DNA from: Haloarcula argentinensis DSM 12282
GTDB lineage: Archaea; Halobacteriota; Halobacteria; Halobacteriales; Haloarculaceae
Length of the DNA: 64,000 nucleotides
NCBI GenBank assembly: GCA_000336895.1
Contig: AOLX01000017.1
Span: 1-64,000 of the forward strand
Direction of reading: 5' to 3'
Shown here: piece by piece, positions 8,663 through 17,556 of the stretch
Layout: each line of letters opens with the position of its first letter
How positions within the stretch are numbered: the stretch's first letter is position 1
Position numbers and translations under genes: made by a program
The notes under the pieces: model-generated
Told to the model about the DNA's origin: nothing
What the model saw: only the letters and a program-made list of their open reading frames with translations
Database searches by the model: none

Positions 8663-9151
8663 ATGGAAAGAACGCGGGCCGTTACCACCAGTGTTATCGC
8701 CATCATACTCGGCGTCACACTGCTTTCTGGCCCGCTGTTCCCCGGCGTGACACTGGCAACGGAACCAGAGCCGGTTGCACTCGAAACGGGCAATGTCACA
8801 GTGTCCGCAGTCGAACTGTCGGAGGACGTAACGCTTGAGAAGGGGTCCTACGGCGCGGCGAGCTACTACCTCGATACACCGCCGGTCCGCGTACAGTTCG
8901 CGAATCGTACCGGGCGGCCGACGCTCGTCTACGAACTTACAATCGAGGAGTTGGGCTACACACGGACGACGAATCACTTTCTAGACGACTCAACCGGAGA
9001 CGAGTACACGCTAACGCTGGCGTCCGATACGTTCACCGACGAGGAAATAGAGCGCAAGCAGTACAGCGGCACAGTGACGGTGAGCAAGCGCGACGGGTCG
9101 GGCCACGGCGTGGTGGCGACGCGCAACGTCACGATATCGGTGGTCGAATGA
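8663..9151 (+). CDS. Secreted haloarchaeal protein of unknown function
   Basis: This 162-residue protein starts with MERTRAVTTSVIAIILGVTL, a Sec-type signal peptide ending near residue 32 (VTLATEPEP). The rest is a soluble beta-rich-looking domain with several NVT/NRT sequons and no cysteines. No enzyme motif is visible. Its stop overlaps the start of the following polytopic membrane protein by four bases, so the two are probably made together and may act together at the cell surface. I do not recognise a named family. It is preceded by an AT-rich promoter stretch around 8560-8650. Confidence 0.7.
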   Translation: MERTRAVTTSVIAIILGVTLLSGPLFPGVTLATEPEPVALETGNVTVSAVELSEDVTLEKGSYGAASYYLDTPPVRVQFANRTGRPTLVYELTIEELGYTRTTNHFLDDSTGDEYTLTLASDTFTDEEIERKQYSGTVTVSKRDGSGHGVVATRNVTISVVE

Positions 9152-11052
9152 CAGCGACGGAGTTCGTCGGGCGTCTCCGACGTCGGACGCCCGTACTGTC
9201 GAACACCCGTGAGACGGTGTACGCGGTGTTGTTTGGCGACCGGCTCGGCCTGACCGTGTTTCTCGCGACAGTCGTGCTGTTCGGGTTGCTGTGGCGGATG
9301 GCGTTCGTTCTCAACGATTCCTACACGCTGGCAAATGGGTTGTACAGCCTTTCGAACGGACAGCTGGCCATGACCGAGGCTGCCTACGGTCCCGGGTTAG
9401 AGACGCCGGGGGCGAGCAGGTATGGCGGCCAGTGGTACGCGCGCAACTACGGTGTCATTGTCCTCTCGCTGCCGCTCGTGTTCGTGCTTGACCTGCTCAC
9501 CGCCGTTGTCGAACTCCGCATTGCACTGGTCGCGCTCTGGTCGTTGGCGCTGTTAGCGCTGGTGGTGGAGTGCGGTTACTACACCGACGGCGACTGGGTC
9601 CTCTATGGCGGTGCCGTCGCAGTCCTAGGGCTGTTCGGGCTGAATGTGACACTGGCACAGCCACTCGACGCCGGCCGAACCCATCTGTACGCGCTGCAGC
9701 TGACGCATCTCCTCATTGCGGCGTTTACCCCGGTGGTTCTCTATCGGCTCCTCAGTCGGGTGCACACACGTCGGCTAGGACTCCTGAGCGCTATTGTGCT
9801 CACAGCTGGGACACCGCTGGCTTTCTGGGCGACGGTGCCAAAGCGCCACGCTGTCACCGGGACGGTGGTCGTCTGCGTCGCGTACTGCCTCTATCGGAGC
9901 CGCAAGCCAGCAGACGGGGCAGTTGTCACGCACCGGACGACCTTCAGGGCACTCGCCTACGCGCTGGTGGGATTGTACGCGTGGGTACACGCTCCGGAAG
10001 CACTCCTGCTCTGTGTCGCCCTGGCACTCGTCGATATCCCGACGGCTCCGAACAACAGCCCACGGACGCTCGCTCGTATCGGCGTCGTCTTCGCCCTCTC
10101 CCTGCTGCCGTTCATTATCACTAATCTCGCCATCTCCGGCTCCCCGATTAAACCGCCGAGACTGGTTTCCGGCGGCGGCTCCCTCGGTAGCAATGCTGCG
10201 AGCAGTGCCGGGGGTAGTGGCGGTAGTGGCGGTGGTGGCGCGTCCGGAGGAGTGCTCACGTCGCTGGCACCTCTGCTCGGGACCATCAAGAGCGGAATGC
10301 AGCCACTGCTGCTGCTTGGCGGCGAACTCGTTGCGGGATTCAAAACACTCCAGCAGCAACCAAATGACGTGTATCACGCGTTCGTGCGGTCGGGAAGCGC
10401 GAGCGGTGCGCTCAATAACGCCGGTGAAGAATCCGTCAATCTCTCACTGCTCGAATCCGCGCCGGTTCTCGTCGGCATGGTCGGTGCACTCCCAATCATC
10501 CGACGATTACGGTTGCCATCGTCGATGGCTGACCGGACACTCAACGCCGACCGCGTCGTGGACGCGTTCGCCATAACGACTTTCGTCGGCGTTGTCCTGC
10601 TGTACAACAGCCGCTTGCCACTGCACGCACAGGTGACTGCCCGGTATCTGTTTCCGCTCTATCCGCTCGGCGTGTATCTGTTCGTGCGGCTCCCGGCGGT
10701 ACGCAAGAGCCTCACGGATCACTGGCGCCTGTTCCTCTGGACAGTTGCGGGGACAGTGTTGATCGGCGGGCAAGTGACCGTGGTGCTCGTCGCGGTGACA
10801 GTAAACGGCATCGGCGAAGCGTTCCAGTTGCACGCGCTGCTCGCGCTTGGGAGCGCTGTTCCACTCGGCATCTGGGCACTGAGTGGGCGCTCCAAAGGCC
10901 GAGCCGGGCAGATCGGTACAGTGCTTCTCGGTGCTGCAACGGGCGTGGCGGCTGTGTTTCTGCTGCTGACGACCGTCGAGTACTACGCACTGGGTGATGC
11001 ACACCTCCTGCCCATGATGCGAGCACTCGGTGAGTTGCTGACGCTCTACTGA
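9148..11052 (+). CDS. Large polytopic membrane protein, possible GT-C-type glycosyltransferase
   Basis: This 634-residue protein has about 13-15 predicted helices. The architecture of an N-terminal helix, a first extracellular loop with acidic and aromatic residues (around 60-95, with LANGLYSLSNGQL and RYGGQWYARNYG), then many helices resembles GT-C transferases that use dolichyl-phosphate sugars. I see no decisive catalytic motif, so that is inference. An extracellular loop near 345-370 is extremely Gly/Ser-rich. It is coupled to the secreted protein at 8663 by a four-base overlap. Alternative: a haloarchaea-specific membrane protein of another function. Confidence 0.6.
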   Translation: MTATEFVGRLRRRTPVLSNTRETVYAVLFGDRLGLTVFLATVVLFGLLWRMAFVLNDSYTLANGLYSLSNGQLAMTEAAYGPGLETPGASRYGGQWYARNYGVIVLSLPLVFVLDLLTAVVELRIALVALWSLALLALVVECGYYTDGDWVLYGGAVAVLGLFGLNVTLAQPLDAGRTHLYALQLTHLLIAAFTPVVLYRLLSRVHTRRLGLLSAIVLTAGTPLAFWATVPKRHAVTGTVVVCVAYCLYRSRKPADGAVVTHRTTFRALAYALVGLYAWVHAPEALLLCVALALVDIPTAPNNSPRTLARIGVVFALSLLPFIITNLAISGSPIKPPRLVSGGGSLGSNAASSAGGSGGSGGGGASGGVLTSLAPLLGTIKSGMQPLLLLGGELVAGFKTLQQQPNDVYHAFVRSGSASGALNNAGEESVNLSLLESAPVLVGMVGALPIIRRLRLPSSMADRTLNADRVVDAFAITTFVGVVLLYNSRLPLHAQVTARYLFPLYPLGVYLFVRLPAVRKSLTDHWRLFLWTVAGTVLIGGQVTVVLVAVTVNGIGEAFQLHALLALGSAVPLGIWALSGRSKGRAGQIGTVLLGAATGVAAVFLLLTTVEYYALGDAHLLPMMRALGELLTLY

Positions 11053-11096
11053 GTCGGTGACGGAGAATTTTAGTACGGGCTTGTAGTACCGCCAGC

Positions 11097-11666
11097 ATGG
11101 ACCGACTCAAGAAGTCCCTACTCGAAGCACCAATTATCGAGAAGGAAGGCTATCACTACTTCGTTCACCCCATCAGCGACGGGGTCCCGATGCTTCGACC
11201 GGAACTTCTGCGCGAAATCGTCATCAAGATCATCCGGAAGGCAGAGCTCGACGACGTCGACAAGATCGTCACACCGGCGGCGATGGGGATCCATATTTCC
11301 ACAGCCGTCTCGCTGATGACCGACATCCCGCTCGTCGTCGTCCGCAAACGCCAGTACGGGCTTGACGGGGAAGTGTCGCTGTCCCAAGTGACCGGCTACT
11401 CCGAGAGCGAGATGTACGTCAACGACGTGTACGAGGGCGACCAGGTGCTCGTCCTCGACGACGTGCTCTCGACCGGCGGGACGCTGGCCGGACTCACGGG
11501 CGCGCTCGAAGACATCGGCGCGGACATCCGCGACATCGTCTGTGTCATCAAGAAAGCCGACGGGACGAACAAGCTCGACGAAGCGGGGTACGACGCCAAG
11601 ACGCTGATCAACGTTCAGGTCATCGACGGCGAGGTCACCATCGTCGACGAGCACGGCGACGATTAG
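11097..11666 (+). CDS. hpt: Hypoxanthine/guanine phosphoribosyltransferase (HGPRTase)
   Basis: This 189-residue cytosolic enzyme belongs to the archaeal type I phosphoribosyltransferases that salvage purine bases by transfer from PRPP. The PRPP-binding motif [14 protein letters not shown] is visible near residues 117-130, and the N-terminus [22 protein letters not shown] is typical of the archaeal HGPRTase family. The substrate could be hypoxanthine, guanine or adenine, and family names have changed over time. A run TTTTAGTA at 11069-11076 could serve as a weak promoter, giving a short leader. Confidence 0.88.
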   Translation: MDRLKKSLLEAPIIEKEGYHYFVHPISDGVPMLRPELLREIVIKIIRKAELDDVDKIVTPAAMGIHISTAVSLMTDIPLVVVRKRQYGLDGEVSLSQVTGYSESEMYVNDVYEGDQVLVLDDVLSTGGTLAGLTGALEDIGADIRDIVCVIKKADGTNKLDEAGYDAKTLINVQVIDGEVTIVDEHGDD

Positions 11667-11759
11667 AGCGGTTGTTGATACGGTTTCCGTAGCAATTCGA
11701 AAGCAGGCCGCCAGCAGTTACCAGTAGACTTACAAGATATTGAATCGACACTAACCGTT

Positions 11760-12230
11760 GTGTCTCCCTCCATTCGATCCCTTGCAGGGGATTTCGCCGC
11801 CGTGTTCAGTTCGCTTGTACTACTTGGGCCGCTGACGCTCGGGTTGCTCGTCGGCGCGAGCAAAATTGTCACCGGACTAACGGGGCTCGCGCTTCCGGAC
11901 CCGCTCGGAACCGTCGGATTCAGTGTGGCCGCACTGCTGGCGCTCTGGCTGGCACTGGAAGGAGCGATGGTACAGCGATACGGCCTCGAGACGATGGACC
12001 GCGGCGGCCCATTTCAGCGTGTTGCCCGGTATCTGTTGGTCGCCGTTACGACCCTCGCCGGACTCATCGTCTCCGTTCGGTTTGTAGCGCTGTCGCTCCC
12101 GTGGGCATTCGAGACACAGAACACGCCTGCACAGGTCCTTGGCGTGTTGCTCGTTATTGCACTGGTTGCCACGCTGTACCGGATACTTACAGCGGCCAGA
12201 GAAGGGTACCTCCACAGCAATGAGCAATAG
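11760..12230 (+). CDS. Four-helix membrane protein of unknown function
   Basis: The frame starts at GTG 11760 and encodes 156 residues with about four hydrophobic helices (near 15-40, 50-72, 88-112 and 122-142) and short charged ends. No cofactor or catalytic motif is visible and I do not recognise a family. An AT-rich segment with TACAAGATATTG around 11730-11741 precedes it and may hold the promoter. It stands alone between hpt and the tRNA region. Confidence 0.6.
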   Translation: MSPSIRSLAGDFAAVFSSLVLLGPLTLGLLVGASKIVTGLTGLALPDPLGTVGFSVAALLALWLALEGAMVQRYGLETMDRGGPFQRVARYLLVAVTTLAGLIVSVRFVALSLPWAFETQNTPAQVLGVLLVIALVATLYRILTAAREGYLHSNEQ

Positions 12231-12276
12231 CGGTGAACAGGCTGAAAGCAGTCTACAACGCGAGAAATGTCCCAGA

Positions 12277-12450
12277 AGGTAGATTTGAAGCACGTTCACG
12301 TCGCTCTCTTTGATCGCTCGTGACCCCCTTCAAATATACTGGACTACTCCAGTCACTCACGAATTTGTGAGCAACAGAGTATAGCGGGAGGTAGATTTGA
12401 ACAACGCGAACACCTCACTATCACTCGGTGTTCTCTCGTTCAAATCTTCT
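12277..12450. repeat. Degenerate tRNA 3'-end repeats with internal inverted repeats
   Basis: Two partial copies of the initiator tRNA 3' end lie beyond the tRNA. One covers 12381-12402, a 22-base exact match to 12523-12544. The other covers 12277-12289, a 13-base match. Each is followed by an inverted counterpart: AGATTTGAAC (12393-12402) pairs with GTTCAAATCT (12439-12448), with an inner GAACACC/GGTGTTC pair. Such partial tRNA ends are the usual footprint of tRNA-targeting integrases, so these are probably relic attachment sites. A structured RNA is an alternative. Confidence 0.65.
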
Positions 12451-12460
12451 CAGCTATAAT

Positions 12461-12517
12461 TGCCGAACTCAGCGTTGTTCGGCGGTGAAACGTCTCACTG
12501 GAAGAGTGAGTTCGGCA
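12461..12517. repeat. 11-bp inverted repeat next to the initiator tRNA
   Basis: TGCCGAACTCA at 12461-12471 is exactly inverted as TGAGTTCGGCA at 12507-12517, with a 35-base loop. It lies between the relic attachment repeat and the 3' end of the tRNA gene. It could be a terminator-like hairpin for the tRNA transcript or an integrase binding site. Confidence 0.6.
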
Positions 12518-12523
12518 AAATGA

Positions 12524-12598
12524 TAGCGGGAGGTAGATTTGAACTACCGATCTGCGGGTTATGAGCCCGCCGGAATCTCCTGGCTATCCCATCCCGCT
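12524..12598 (-). tRNA. Initiator tRNA-Met (anticodon CAU)
   Basis: The reverse strand folds as a complete 75-base cloverleaf without intron. The acceptor stem is AGCGGGA paired with TCCCGCT plus discriminator A, so the first pair is A-U as in archaeal initiators. The anticodon arm is GCGGG-CTCATAA-CCCGC, giving three consecutive G-C pairs next to the loop, the hallmark of initiator tRNA. The T arm is GGTAG-TTCAAAT-CTACC. CCA is not encoded. Its 3' end is repeated downstream as probable relic attachment sites. Confidence 0.95.
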
Positions 12599-12672
12599 AC
12601 TATCTCGTAGTTCGGTCCCCTCATTAAGGGTTGTGATTCGAGTGCCGTCCGTGAGTTAGTAACGCGCTATGC

Positions 12673-13158
12673 TCACTCGTCCGCATGGACCTGCCAGGTA
12701 AAGATACTCTCGGCGACGTAGTTGACCAGCATCGCAACGCCAATGGCAAGTGGGCTCGCGGCAATGAACCACAGATCAGTTCCGGCGACGAGAAGCTCAA
12801 CTGTCAACCACTGCGTGAGCAGCCAGTAGATAGCAAGCTGGACCGCGACGCCGCCGGACCGGACGAGGTGTGATTTCCCGAGTCGCTTGGCGAACGAACG
12901 GCGGCCGGTGGCACCCTGACCGGAGAACGTCCAATGTTCGTTGACCAGAAACATCACGAGAATCGCCGTTTCGACGCCGGCGGCTTTGGCCCACATATCG
13001 CTGACGCCGAAAGCGAGGCCAAGCACGGCGAGCACCGTGTTGTCGCTGATTGCGCCGACGACGCCGACGGAGACGAACTGGCCGAACCGGACGCCCGACA
13101 CAAGTGACTCGAACCGGTCGGGAACGATGCGTCGAACCTGCTGTTCGATGTCCATCAT
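12673..13158 (-). CDS. GtrA family membrane protein
   Basis: This 161-residue protein has four helices with the GtrA/DPMS family pattern, including FGQFVSVGVVGAISDNTVLAVL near residues 25-45 and FLVNEHWTFSG near 72-82. GtrA-like proteins are thought to flip or handle polyprenyl-linked sugars and are usually paired with a GT2 transferase. Here the start overlaps the stop of the GT2 gene by four bases, so the pair is co-translated. The protein probably acts in cell-surface or glycoprotein sugar transfer. Confidence 0.85.
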   Translation of the reverse strand: MMDIEQQVRRIVPDRFESLVSGVRFGQFVSVGVVGAISDNTVLAVLGLAFGVSDMWAKAAGVETAILVMFLVNEHWTFSGQGATGRRSFAKRLGKSHLVRSGGVAVQLAIYWLLTQWLTVELLVAGTDLWFIAASPLAIGVAMLVNYVAESIFTWQVHADE

Positions 13159-13922
13159 CGGTCCTTCTCGATAAGGGCGGTTGGTTCGTCGAGGTGTTCA
13201 GCCAGAGCCGTATGAAGGCGATCGTCGCGCAGTTGCTTCGATCGGTGGCGAGCCGTCAGCAGCGCCTCGAGCAGGTCTATCGACGTTCGTATCGGCGACA
13301 CCGTCGAGCCGGGCTTGTCCTCCCACTCGATGGGGACCTCCTCGATACGTAAGTCCAGTGCCGCAGTGATAGCGATCAGTTCGACGTCCCACGCGAAGCC
13401 GGGCTCGTACAGATGGTCACGGATGCGCTCCCAGGCGGCCGCGTCGATGGCTTTCGCACCGCATTGGTAGTCGTACAGTCGCGCGTCGAGCAACTGGCCG
13501 GCGAGCCACGCGAAACCGTCGCCGAGGAACCGCCGAGCGAACGTCTGATGGGTTGCGACCGTCGCGTCCGGGTGACGACGAGAACCCACGGCGAGGTCCG
13601 TTCGGCCCTCAGTTACCGGGTCCAGTATGCGTTCGAGCGAGCGGACCGGTGTCGACCCATCGGCATCGACAAACGCCAGCACGTCGGTCTCCAGCCGCTC
13701 GAACCCAGCGGTGATCGCTGCGCCTTTTCCGCGACGGTAGGGCACGGTGTGGACTTCGATTGGGAGCGAACGGAGCTGTACAGGGACGCCGTCTCGTGGC
13801 GCATCGAGCTCGACAACAATTGTCTGCGGGGCAAGGACATCGTCGATGGCGGCGATATAGGTCCCGAGCTGGTCCATGTCGGGACGGTAGGCTGGAAGGA
13901 CAACCCCGACGGAACGCGACAT
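13155..13922 (-). CDS. GT2 family glycosyltransferase, dolichyl-phosphate sugar synthase type
   Basis: This 255-residue protein has the GT-A fold signatures of the DPM1/DPG-synthase group: VVLPAYRPD at the N-terminus, RRGKGAAITAGF near 65, and the metal-binding FVDADGS near residue 87. The QCGAKAID and PGFAWDVELI segments match dolichyl-phosphate mannose/glucose synthases. It would transfer a nucleotide-sugar to a polyprenyl phosphate on the cytoplasmic face of the membrane. No membrane helix is visible; the GtrA partner supplies that. The sugar cannot be read from sequence. Confidence 0.87.
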   Translation of the reverse strand: MSRSVGVVLPAYRPDMDQLGTYIAAIDDVLAPQTIVVELDAPRDGVPVQLRSLPIEVHTVPYRRGKGAAITAGFERLETDVLAFVDADGSTPVRSLERILDPVTEGRTDLAVGSRRHPDATVATHQTFARRFLGDGFAWLAGQLLDARLYDYQCGAKAIDAAAWERIRDHLYEPGFAWDVELIAITAALDLRIEEVPIEWEDKPGSTVSPIRTSIDLLEALLTARHRSKQLRDDRLHTALAEHLDEPTALIEKDR

Positions 13923-14039
13923 TGCCGAATAGTGGGACAGGCGGAAGTAAAAACAGTTCGAAGCTACCGGTCCCTAGTCAGTTGATAACCGCGGGAGCAA
14001 CGAAAAAGCGTATAGGCCAGCGAACCGGTCCCTTCAGTG

Positions 14040-16358
14040 ATGGAATACGGGCTCCTCGCCATCTGGCTCGCCCTCTACCTTCTATTACTGTACGCTGGCG
14101 GGACCGTCGCCGGACTATTGTTCCCACGCTTTGCCGACCACGGACTCGCCTTTGGCGTTCCGGTCGCCGTCTCGATACTGTGGCTGGTCACCTATTTCGT
14201 CGGTCGCCTCTCGCTGACGCTCGGCATCTGGCTCGGTGTCGCCGTTCTCGCCGTGAGTACACTGGCTGTCTGGCGAAAGGACAGCGAACCGAATCCCCGA
14301 ACGTATGCGGAGACGGCCGGCGTGTTCACAGTCGCGTTCCTGTTCGTCGTCGGTATCCGGGCACTCGACCCAGCAATTGTCCCAATCGGCGGCGAGAAGT
14401 TCCTCGATTTCGGGCTGTTGCAGTCGCTCGTACGGGCTGACAGCCTCCCGCTGGAGGACATGTGGTTCGCCGGCGAGCCGGTCGCGTACTACTACGGTGG
14501 GCATCTCATTGCGGCGATTCTCACCAGAATAACGGGCACCGCCGGACAGTTCGCGTACAATCTCGCGCTGGCGGGCTTTTATGCGACGCTGGTCACGGCG
14601 GCGTACGGACTGGCGGGCGCTGTCGCGAGCGATCGCGGCCTTCCACGGCGACTGGCCGCCGGCCTCACCGCGTTCTGTGTCGGCATCGCGAGCAATCTCT
14701 CGACGCCCGCGAAGTTCCTCGTCTGGCTCCTGCCGGGCGGGCTGAGCCAGAGCGTTGCCGAGCGGGCGGGTTACGAACTGAAGGGGCTTGCAGCGGGGCC
14801 GGATTCGTTCAGCTACTGGGACGCGAGCCGTGTCATTGAGGACAGCGCGGCCGATTTCGGCACGTACGAACCCGGAGCTGCGCTGGTCATCGACGAGTTC
14901 CCGCTGTTCGCTTGGCTCAACGGGGATATGCACGCCCACATGATGAGCACGGGCTTCCTGTTGCTTGCCGCCGCACTCTGTTTCAGCTACTACCAGACGC
15001 CGGCCGCCGAGCGTCGACGGCGGCTCGCACTGCTTTTCGGTGCGCTCCCGGCCGTCGCGGGCATCATGGCCGTAACGAACACGTGGTCCTTCCCGTCGAT
15101 GGGCGGACTGGCCCTGTTGACGGTTACCGTTGCGCCGGCCGACCCGACGACGCTCCTCCCGGATGATATCGGACAGCGGCTCCGACTGAACGGACCGGGT
15201 CAAGAGGGCGTTCGGATTGGGATGGGGCTGGCCGTCGCTGGCAGCGTTCTTGCGCTGGGACTGCTCTGGTCGCTCCCATTCTGGCTTGGCCCGGCGAGCG
15301 GCCGCGAGATTGCGGTTCTGCCCGACCGGACCTCGCTACTTGAACTTCTGGCCGTCCACGGCCTGTTCGTCGCCCCGTTCTGGCTGTACCTGTACGCCCA
15401 GACCGGGCGTGCTGTCGGGCAGAGTACGGCCCGCATCGTCGGTCTCGTGACCGTCGGAACGGCGGCGCTCGCCGCGACGCTTGACATCGCAGCGGTCGGC
15501 TTGCTCGCCCCGCTACTGCTCGGCGCGTGGCTGTTCGCGCGCTCGCCGACACTTGACCGTACCGTCGACGCGGTTCCGGCGCTCGCTGACGGCGGCGACC
15601 GGCCCGTCGGCTTCGAAGCCGTGCTGATTCTCGCCGGCGCGGGCCTCGTTTTCGTCGTCGAATTCGTCTTCGTCAGGGAGAACATCGGCCGGATGAACAC
15701 CGTGTTCAAGACGTATATGCAGGTGTGGGTGCTCTGGGGGGTCGCCGCCGGCCCCGTGCTGGCGTGGCTGCTCACCCGTTGGCGGCCGACCGGCGACCGC
15801 GCGCGAGCGTGGGCAACCATCGGCGTCCGCGCGTTCGTCGCCCTGCTGGTCTGTTCGGCGTCGCTGTACGGCGCGTTCGCGCTCTGGAATCACGCCGACG
15901 CCGCGGGAGAGCCCACACTAAACGGGCTGGCATACCTCGATGACGACCATCCAGAAGAAGCCGAAGCGATTCGATGGCTCGATGCGACAACGGAGGGCCG
16001 GCCAACCATTGTCACGGCCGCCCCCGCTGACTATGAGTGGGACGCCAACGAGGGCAAGGGCGCGAGCGCGCCGTCGAGTCTGACCGGACTGCCGACCGTC
16101 GCGGGCTGGACCCACGAGGCCCAGTACCGCAACGACACAGTGTACGACCGCCGCGTCGACGACGTGGAGACGATTTACACCGGCGACGCGACCGAGCAAC
16201 GCCGCCTCCTCGAAGCATATGACGTGCGCTACGTCTACGTCGGCCCGGCCGAACGAGCCCGCTACGGCGACGTGACTGTCGACCAGCTACAGGGCGTGAC
16301 CGTAGCGAAACGAGCCGGCGGCGTCACGATCTATCAGGTCCGACCGGAGTACTTCTAA
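14040..16358 (+). CDS. DUF2298 polytopic membrane protein (chlor_Arch_YYY family)
   Basis: The ATG at 14040 is preferred over GTG 14037. The 772-residue protein has about 15 helices. Family marks include GGEKFLDFGLLQSLVRADSL (about 118-137), WFAGEPVAYYYGGHLIAA, NGDMHAHMMSTGFL near 298-311, and FKTYMQVWVLWGVAAGP near 558. Conserved acidic and His residues in the first loops resemble GT-C enzymes. DUF2298 proteins occur in Halobacteria and Chloroflexi and are suspected membrane glycosyltransferases, but activity is not established. The soluble C-terminus (about 625-772) includes WDANEGKGASAPSSLTGLP, and the downstream end carries several tyrosines. It stands divergent from the GT2/GtrA pair, supporting a surface-glycan role. 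Confidence 0.82.
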   Translation: MEYGLLAIWLALYLLLLYAGGTVAGLLFPRFADHGLAFGVPVAVSILWLVTYFVGRLSLTLGIWLGVAVLAVSTLAVWRKDSEPNPRTYAETAGVFTVAFLFVVGIRALDPAIVPIGGEKFLDFGLLQSLVRADSLPLEDMWFAGEPVAYYYGGHLIAAILTRITGTAGQFAYNLALAGFYATLVTAAYGLAGAVASDRGLPRRLAAGLTAFCVGIASNLSTPAKFLVWLLPGGLSQSVAERAGYELKGLAAGPDSFSYWDASRVIEDSAADFGTYEPGAALVIDEFPLFAWLNGDMHAHMMSTGFLLLAAALCFSYYQTPAAERRRRLALLFGALPAVAGIMAVTNTWSFPSMGGLALLTVTVAPADPTTLLPDDIGQRLRLNGPGQEGVRIGMGLAVAGSVLALGLLWSLPFWLGPASGREIAVLPDRTSLLELLAVHGLFVAPFWLYLYAQTGRAVGQSTARIVGLVTVGTAALAATLDIAAVGLLAPLLLGAWLFARSPTLDRTVDAVPALADGGDRPVGFEAVLILAGAGLVFVVEFVFVRENIGRMNTVFKTYMQVWVLWGVAAGPVLAWLLTRWRPTGDRARAWATIGVRAFVALLVCSASLYGAFALWNHADAAGEPTLNGLAYLDDDHPEEAEAIRWLDATTEGRPTIVTAAPADYEWDANEGKGASAPSSLTGLPTVAGWTHEAQYRNDTVYDRRVDDVETIYTGDATEQRRLLEAYDVRYVYVGPAERARYGDVTVDQLQGVTVAKRAGGVTIYQVRPEYF

Positions 16359-16414
16359 AAAGGAGCGGGGTACTCTTGGCGAACAGCGAGTTTGCAGGGA
16401 ACGATGCGGGCCGC

Positions 16415-16687
16415 TCAGGACTCGGCGTTCGGCGGGGCGCGCTCGCGGAGCACGGTGACGGCCTCAGCTTCGATGTCGTCCGTGTCCAGATGCATCGGAA
16501 TGTATTCCTGAGTCTTGAACGTCTCTTCTTCGTCCTCCGAGCCGATAGTACACCAGAGCTGTGGCCGGTCCGGCCCGTGCCAGTCGCCCTGCCGCGAAAC
16601 CGAGAACACCTCGTACTCCTCGTCCTCGTACTCGATGCGGCCGCCCTTTCGCAGCCCCGGGTCGCCGTGGATAATGAGCTTCTTCAT
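16415..16687 (-). CDS. Small conserved haloarchaeal protein (HAH_0734-like)
   Basis: This 90-residue soluble acidic protein starts MKKLIIHGDPGLRKGGRIEY and contains an SH3-like-looking pattern of short strands (DEEYEVFSVSRQGDWHGPDRP). No cysteines suitable for a zinc site or catalytic motif are visible. I recall a haloarchaeal family named after HAH_0734 with this kind of sequence, but cannot verify that here. It is convergent with the DUF2298 gene and lies upstream of the ribosomal operon on the opposite strand. Function is unknown. Confidence 0.72.
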   Translation of the reverse strand: MKKLIIHGDPGLRKGGRIEYEDEEYEVFSVSRQGDWHGPDRPQLWCTIGSEDEEETFKTQEYIPMHLDTDDIEAEAVTVLRERAPPNAES

Positions 16688-16842
16688 GCCCGTTCCTTTG
16701 CCAACAGCGTACTTAGTGACTTCGAAGGCGAATGCGACACAGCACAGTAACCGACAGAGAGCGTCGAGGAATTACCTGTAACTAGAATGTCCTTATATTC
16801 TTACCGGTCGGGTCTAGATGCTTAACAGCCTGATAGCCGAGA

Positions 16843-16851
16843 TTTATATAT
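16843..16851 (+). promoter_or_regulatory. TATA box for the gene at 16873
   Basis: TTTATATAT lies 22-30 bases before the ATG at 16873. With the normal archaeal spacing of about 25 bases this predicts an essentially leaderless transcript. Confidence 0.65.
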
Positions 16852-16872
16852 CCGGAATAGCGACAGTCATGT

Positions 16873-17136
16873 ATGTTGAAACAACAGCAGCGGTCGTGCG
16901 AGCGGGTCTCAGTCGTCGTCAGCCCGATGGACGACGACGGACGGATGGAGCTCCGAGACGTCGAAGCCGACGAGACCTACGAAGTCGTTGACTACATCGA
17001 CAGCGAACTGGCGACGAAGCTCCGGTCACTCTCTGCTGGTGAAGCGGTGAATCTTGAACTGCTTTCGGGTTCGGAGTCTGGTGTGTTCGGCGCAGTCCGA
17101 ATCGAATCTAGTGGACCGTCAGCCCGGTTCCAGTAG
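16873..17136 (+). CDS. Small soluble haloarchaeal protein of unknown function
   Basis: This 87-residue protein begins MLKQQQRSCERVSVVVSP and has a run of short predicted strands with a mixed acidic composition (DDDGRMELRDVEADETYEVV). It ends in GVFGAVRIESSGPSARFQ. A good TATA box 22 bases upstream supports expression. A competing ATG at 16869 opens a short arginine-rich frame unlike a haloarchaeal protein and is rejected. I do not recognise the family. It lies just upstream of the L44e operon but has its own promoter. Confidence 0.65.
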   Translation: MLKQQQRSCERVSVVVSPMDDDGRMELRDVEADETYEVVDYIDSELATKLRSLSAGEAVNLELLSGSESGVFGAVRIESSGPSARFQ

Positions 17137-17275
17137 CCGGAGCGGTGGTGGAACGCGGACGGACTGAGTATGGTGGTTAGTCACGCGGTAGGGACGGTAC
17201 TGTGGGGCAGACAGCAGGTGCGAACCAAACGGGTTTTAAGCGGGCACGTCAAATCGCTCGGTAAGGCCGATATCT

Positions 17276-17554
17276 ATGCAGATGCCACGACGATTCAATA
17301 CGTACTGTCCGCACTGTAACGAGCACCAGGAACACGAGGTCGAGAAAGTCCGTAGCGGCCGTCAGACCGGCATGAAGTGGATCGACCGCCAGCGCGAGCG
17401 TAACTCCGGTATCGGGAACGACGGGAAGTTCTCGAAGGTCCCGGGTGGCGACAAGCCCACCAAGAAGACGGACCTCAAGTACCGCTGTGGCGAGTGTGGG
17501 AAGGCCCACCTCCGCGAAGGATGGCGCGCCGGCCGACTGGAGTTCCAGGAGTAA
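17276..17554 (+). CDS. rpl44e: 50S ribosomal protein L44e
   Basis: This 92-residue protein begins [20 protein letters not shown] and carries a zinc-binding four-cysteine site: CPHC near residues 11-14 and CGEC near 71-74. The sequence appears identical to Haloarcula marismortui L44e as I remember it, a subunit protein near the E site of the 50S particle. It is followed after two bases by rps27e and then aif2a, the classical archaeal order. Start and length are the standard ones. Confidence 0.97.
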
Positions 17555-17556
17555 CG

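Noticed and set aside
10180..10255. Repeated GGT/GGC/AGT codons as a possible short-repeat or CRISPR-like array
   Set aside because: This is the coding sequence of a Gly/Ser-rich loop, with no spaced direct repeats. I saw no CRISPR array anywhere in the window.
14115..15203. 362-residue arginine-rich open frame antisense to the DUF2298 gene
   Set aside because: Arginine-rich, no start context, and it lies wholly within a well-supported membrane protein gene.
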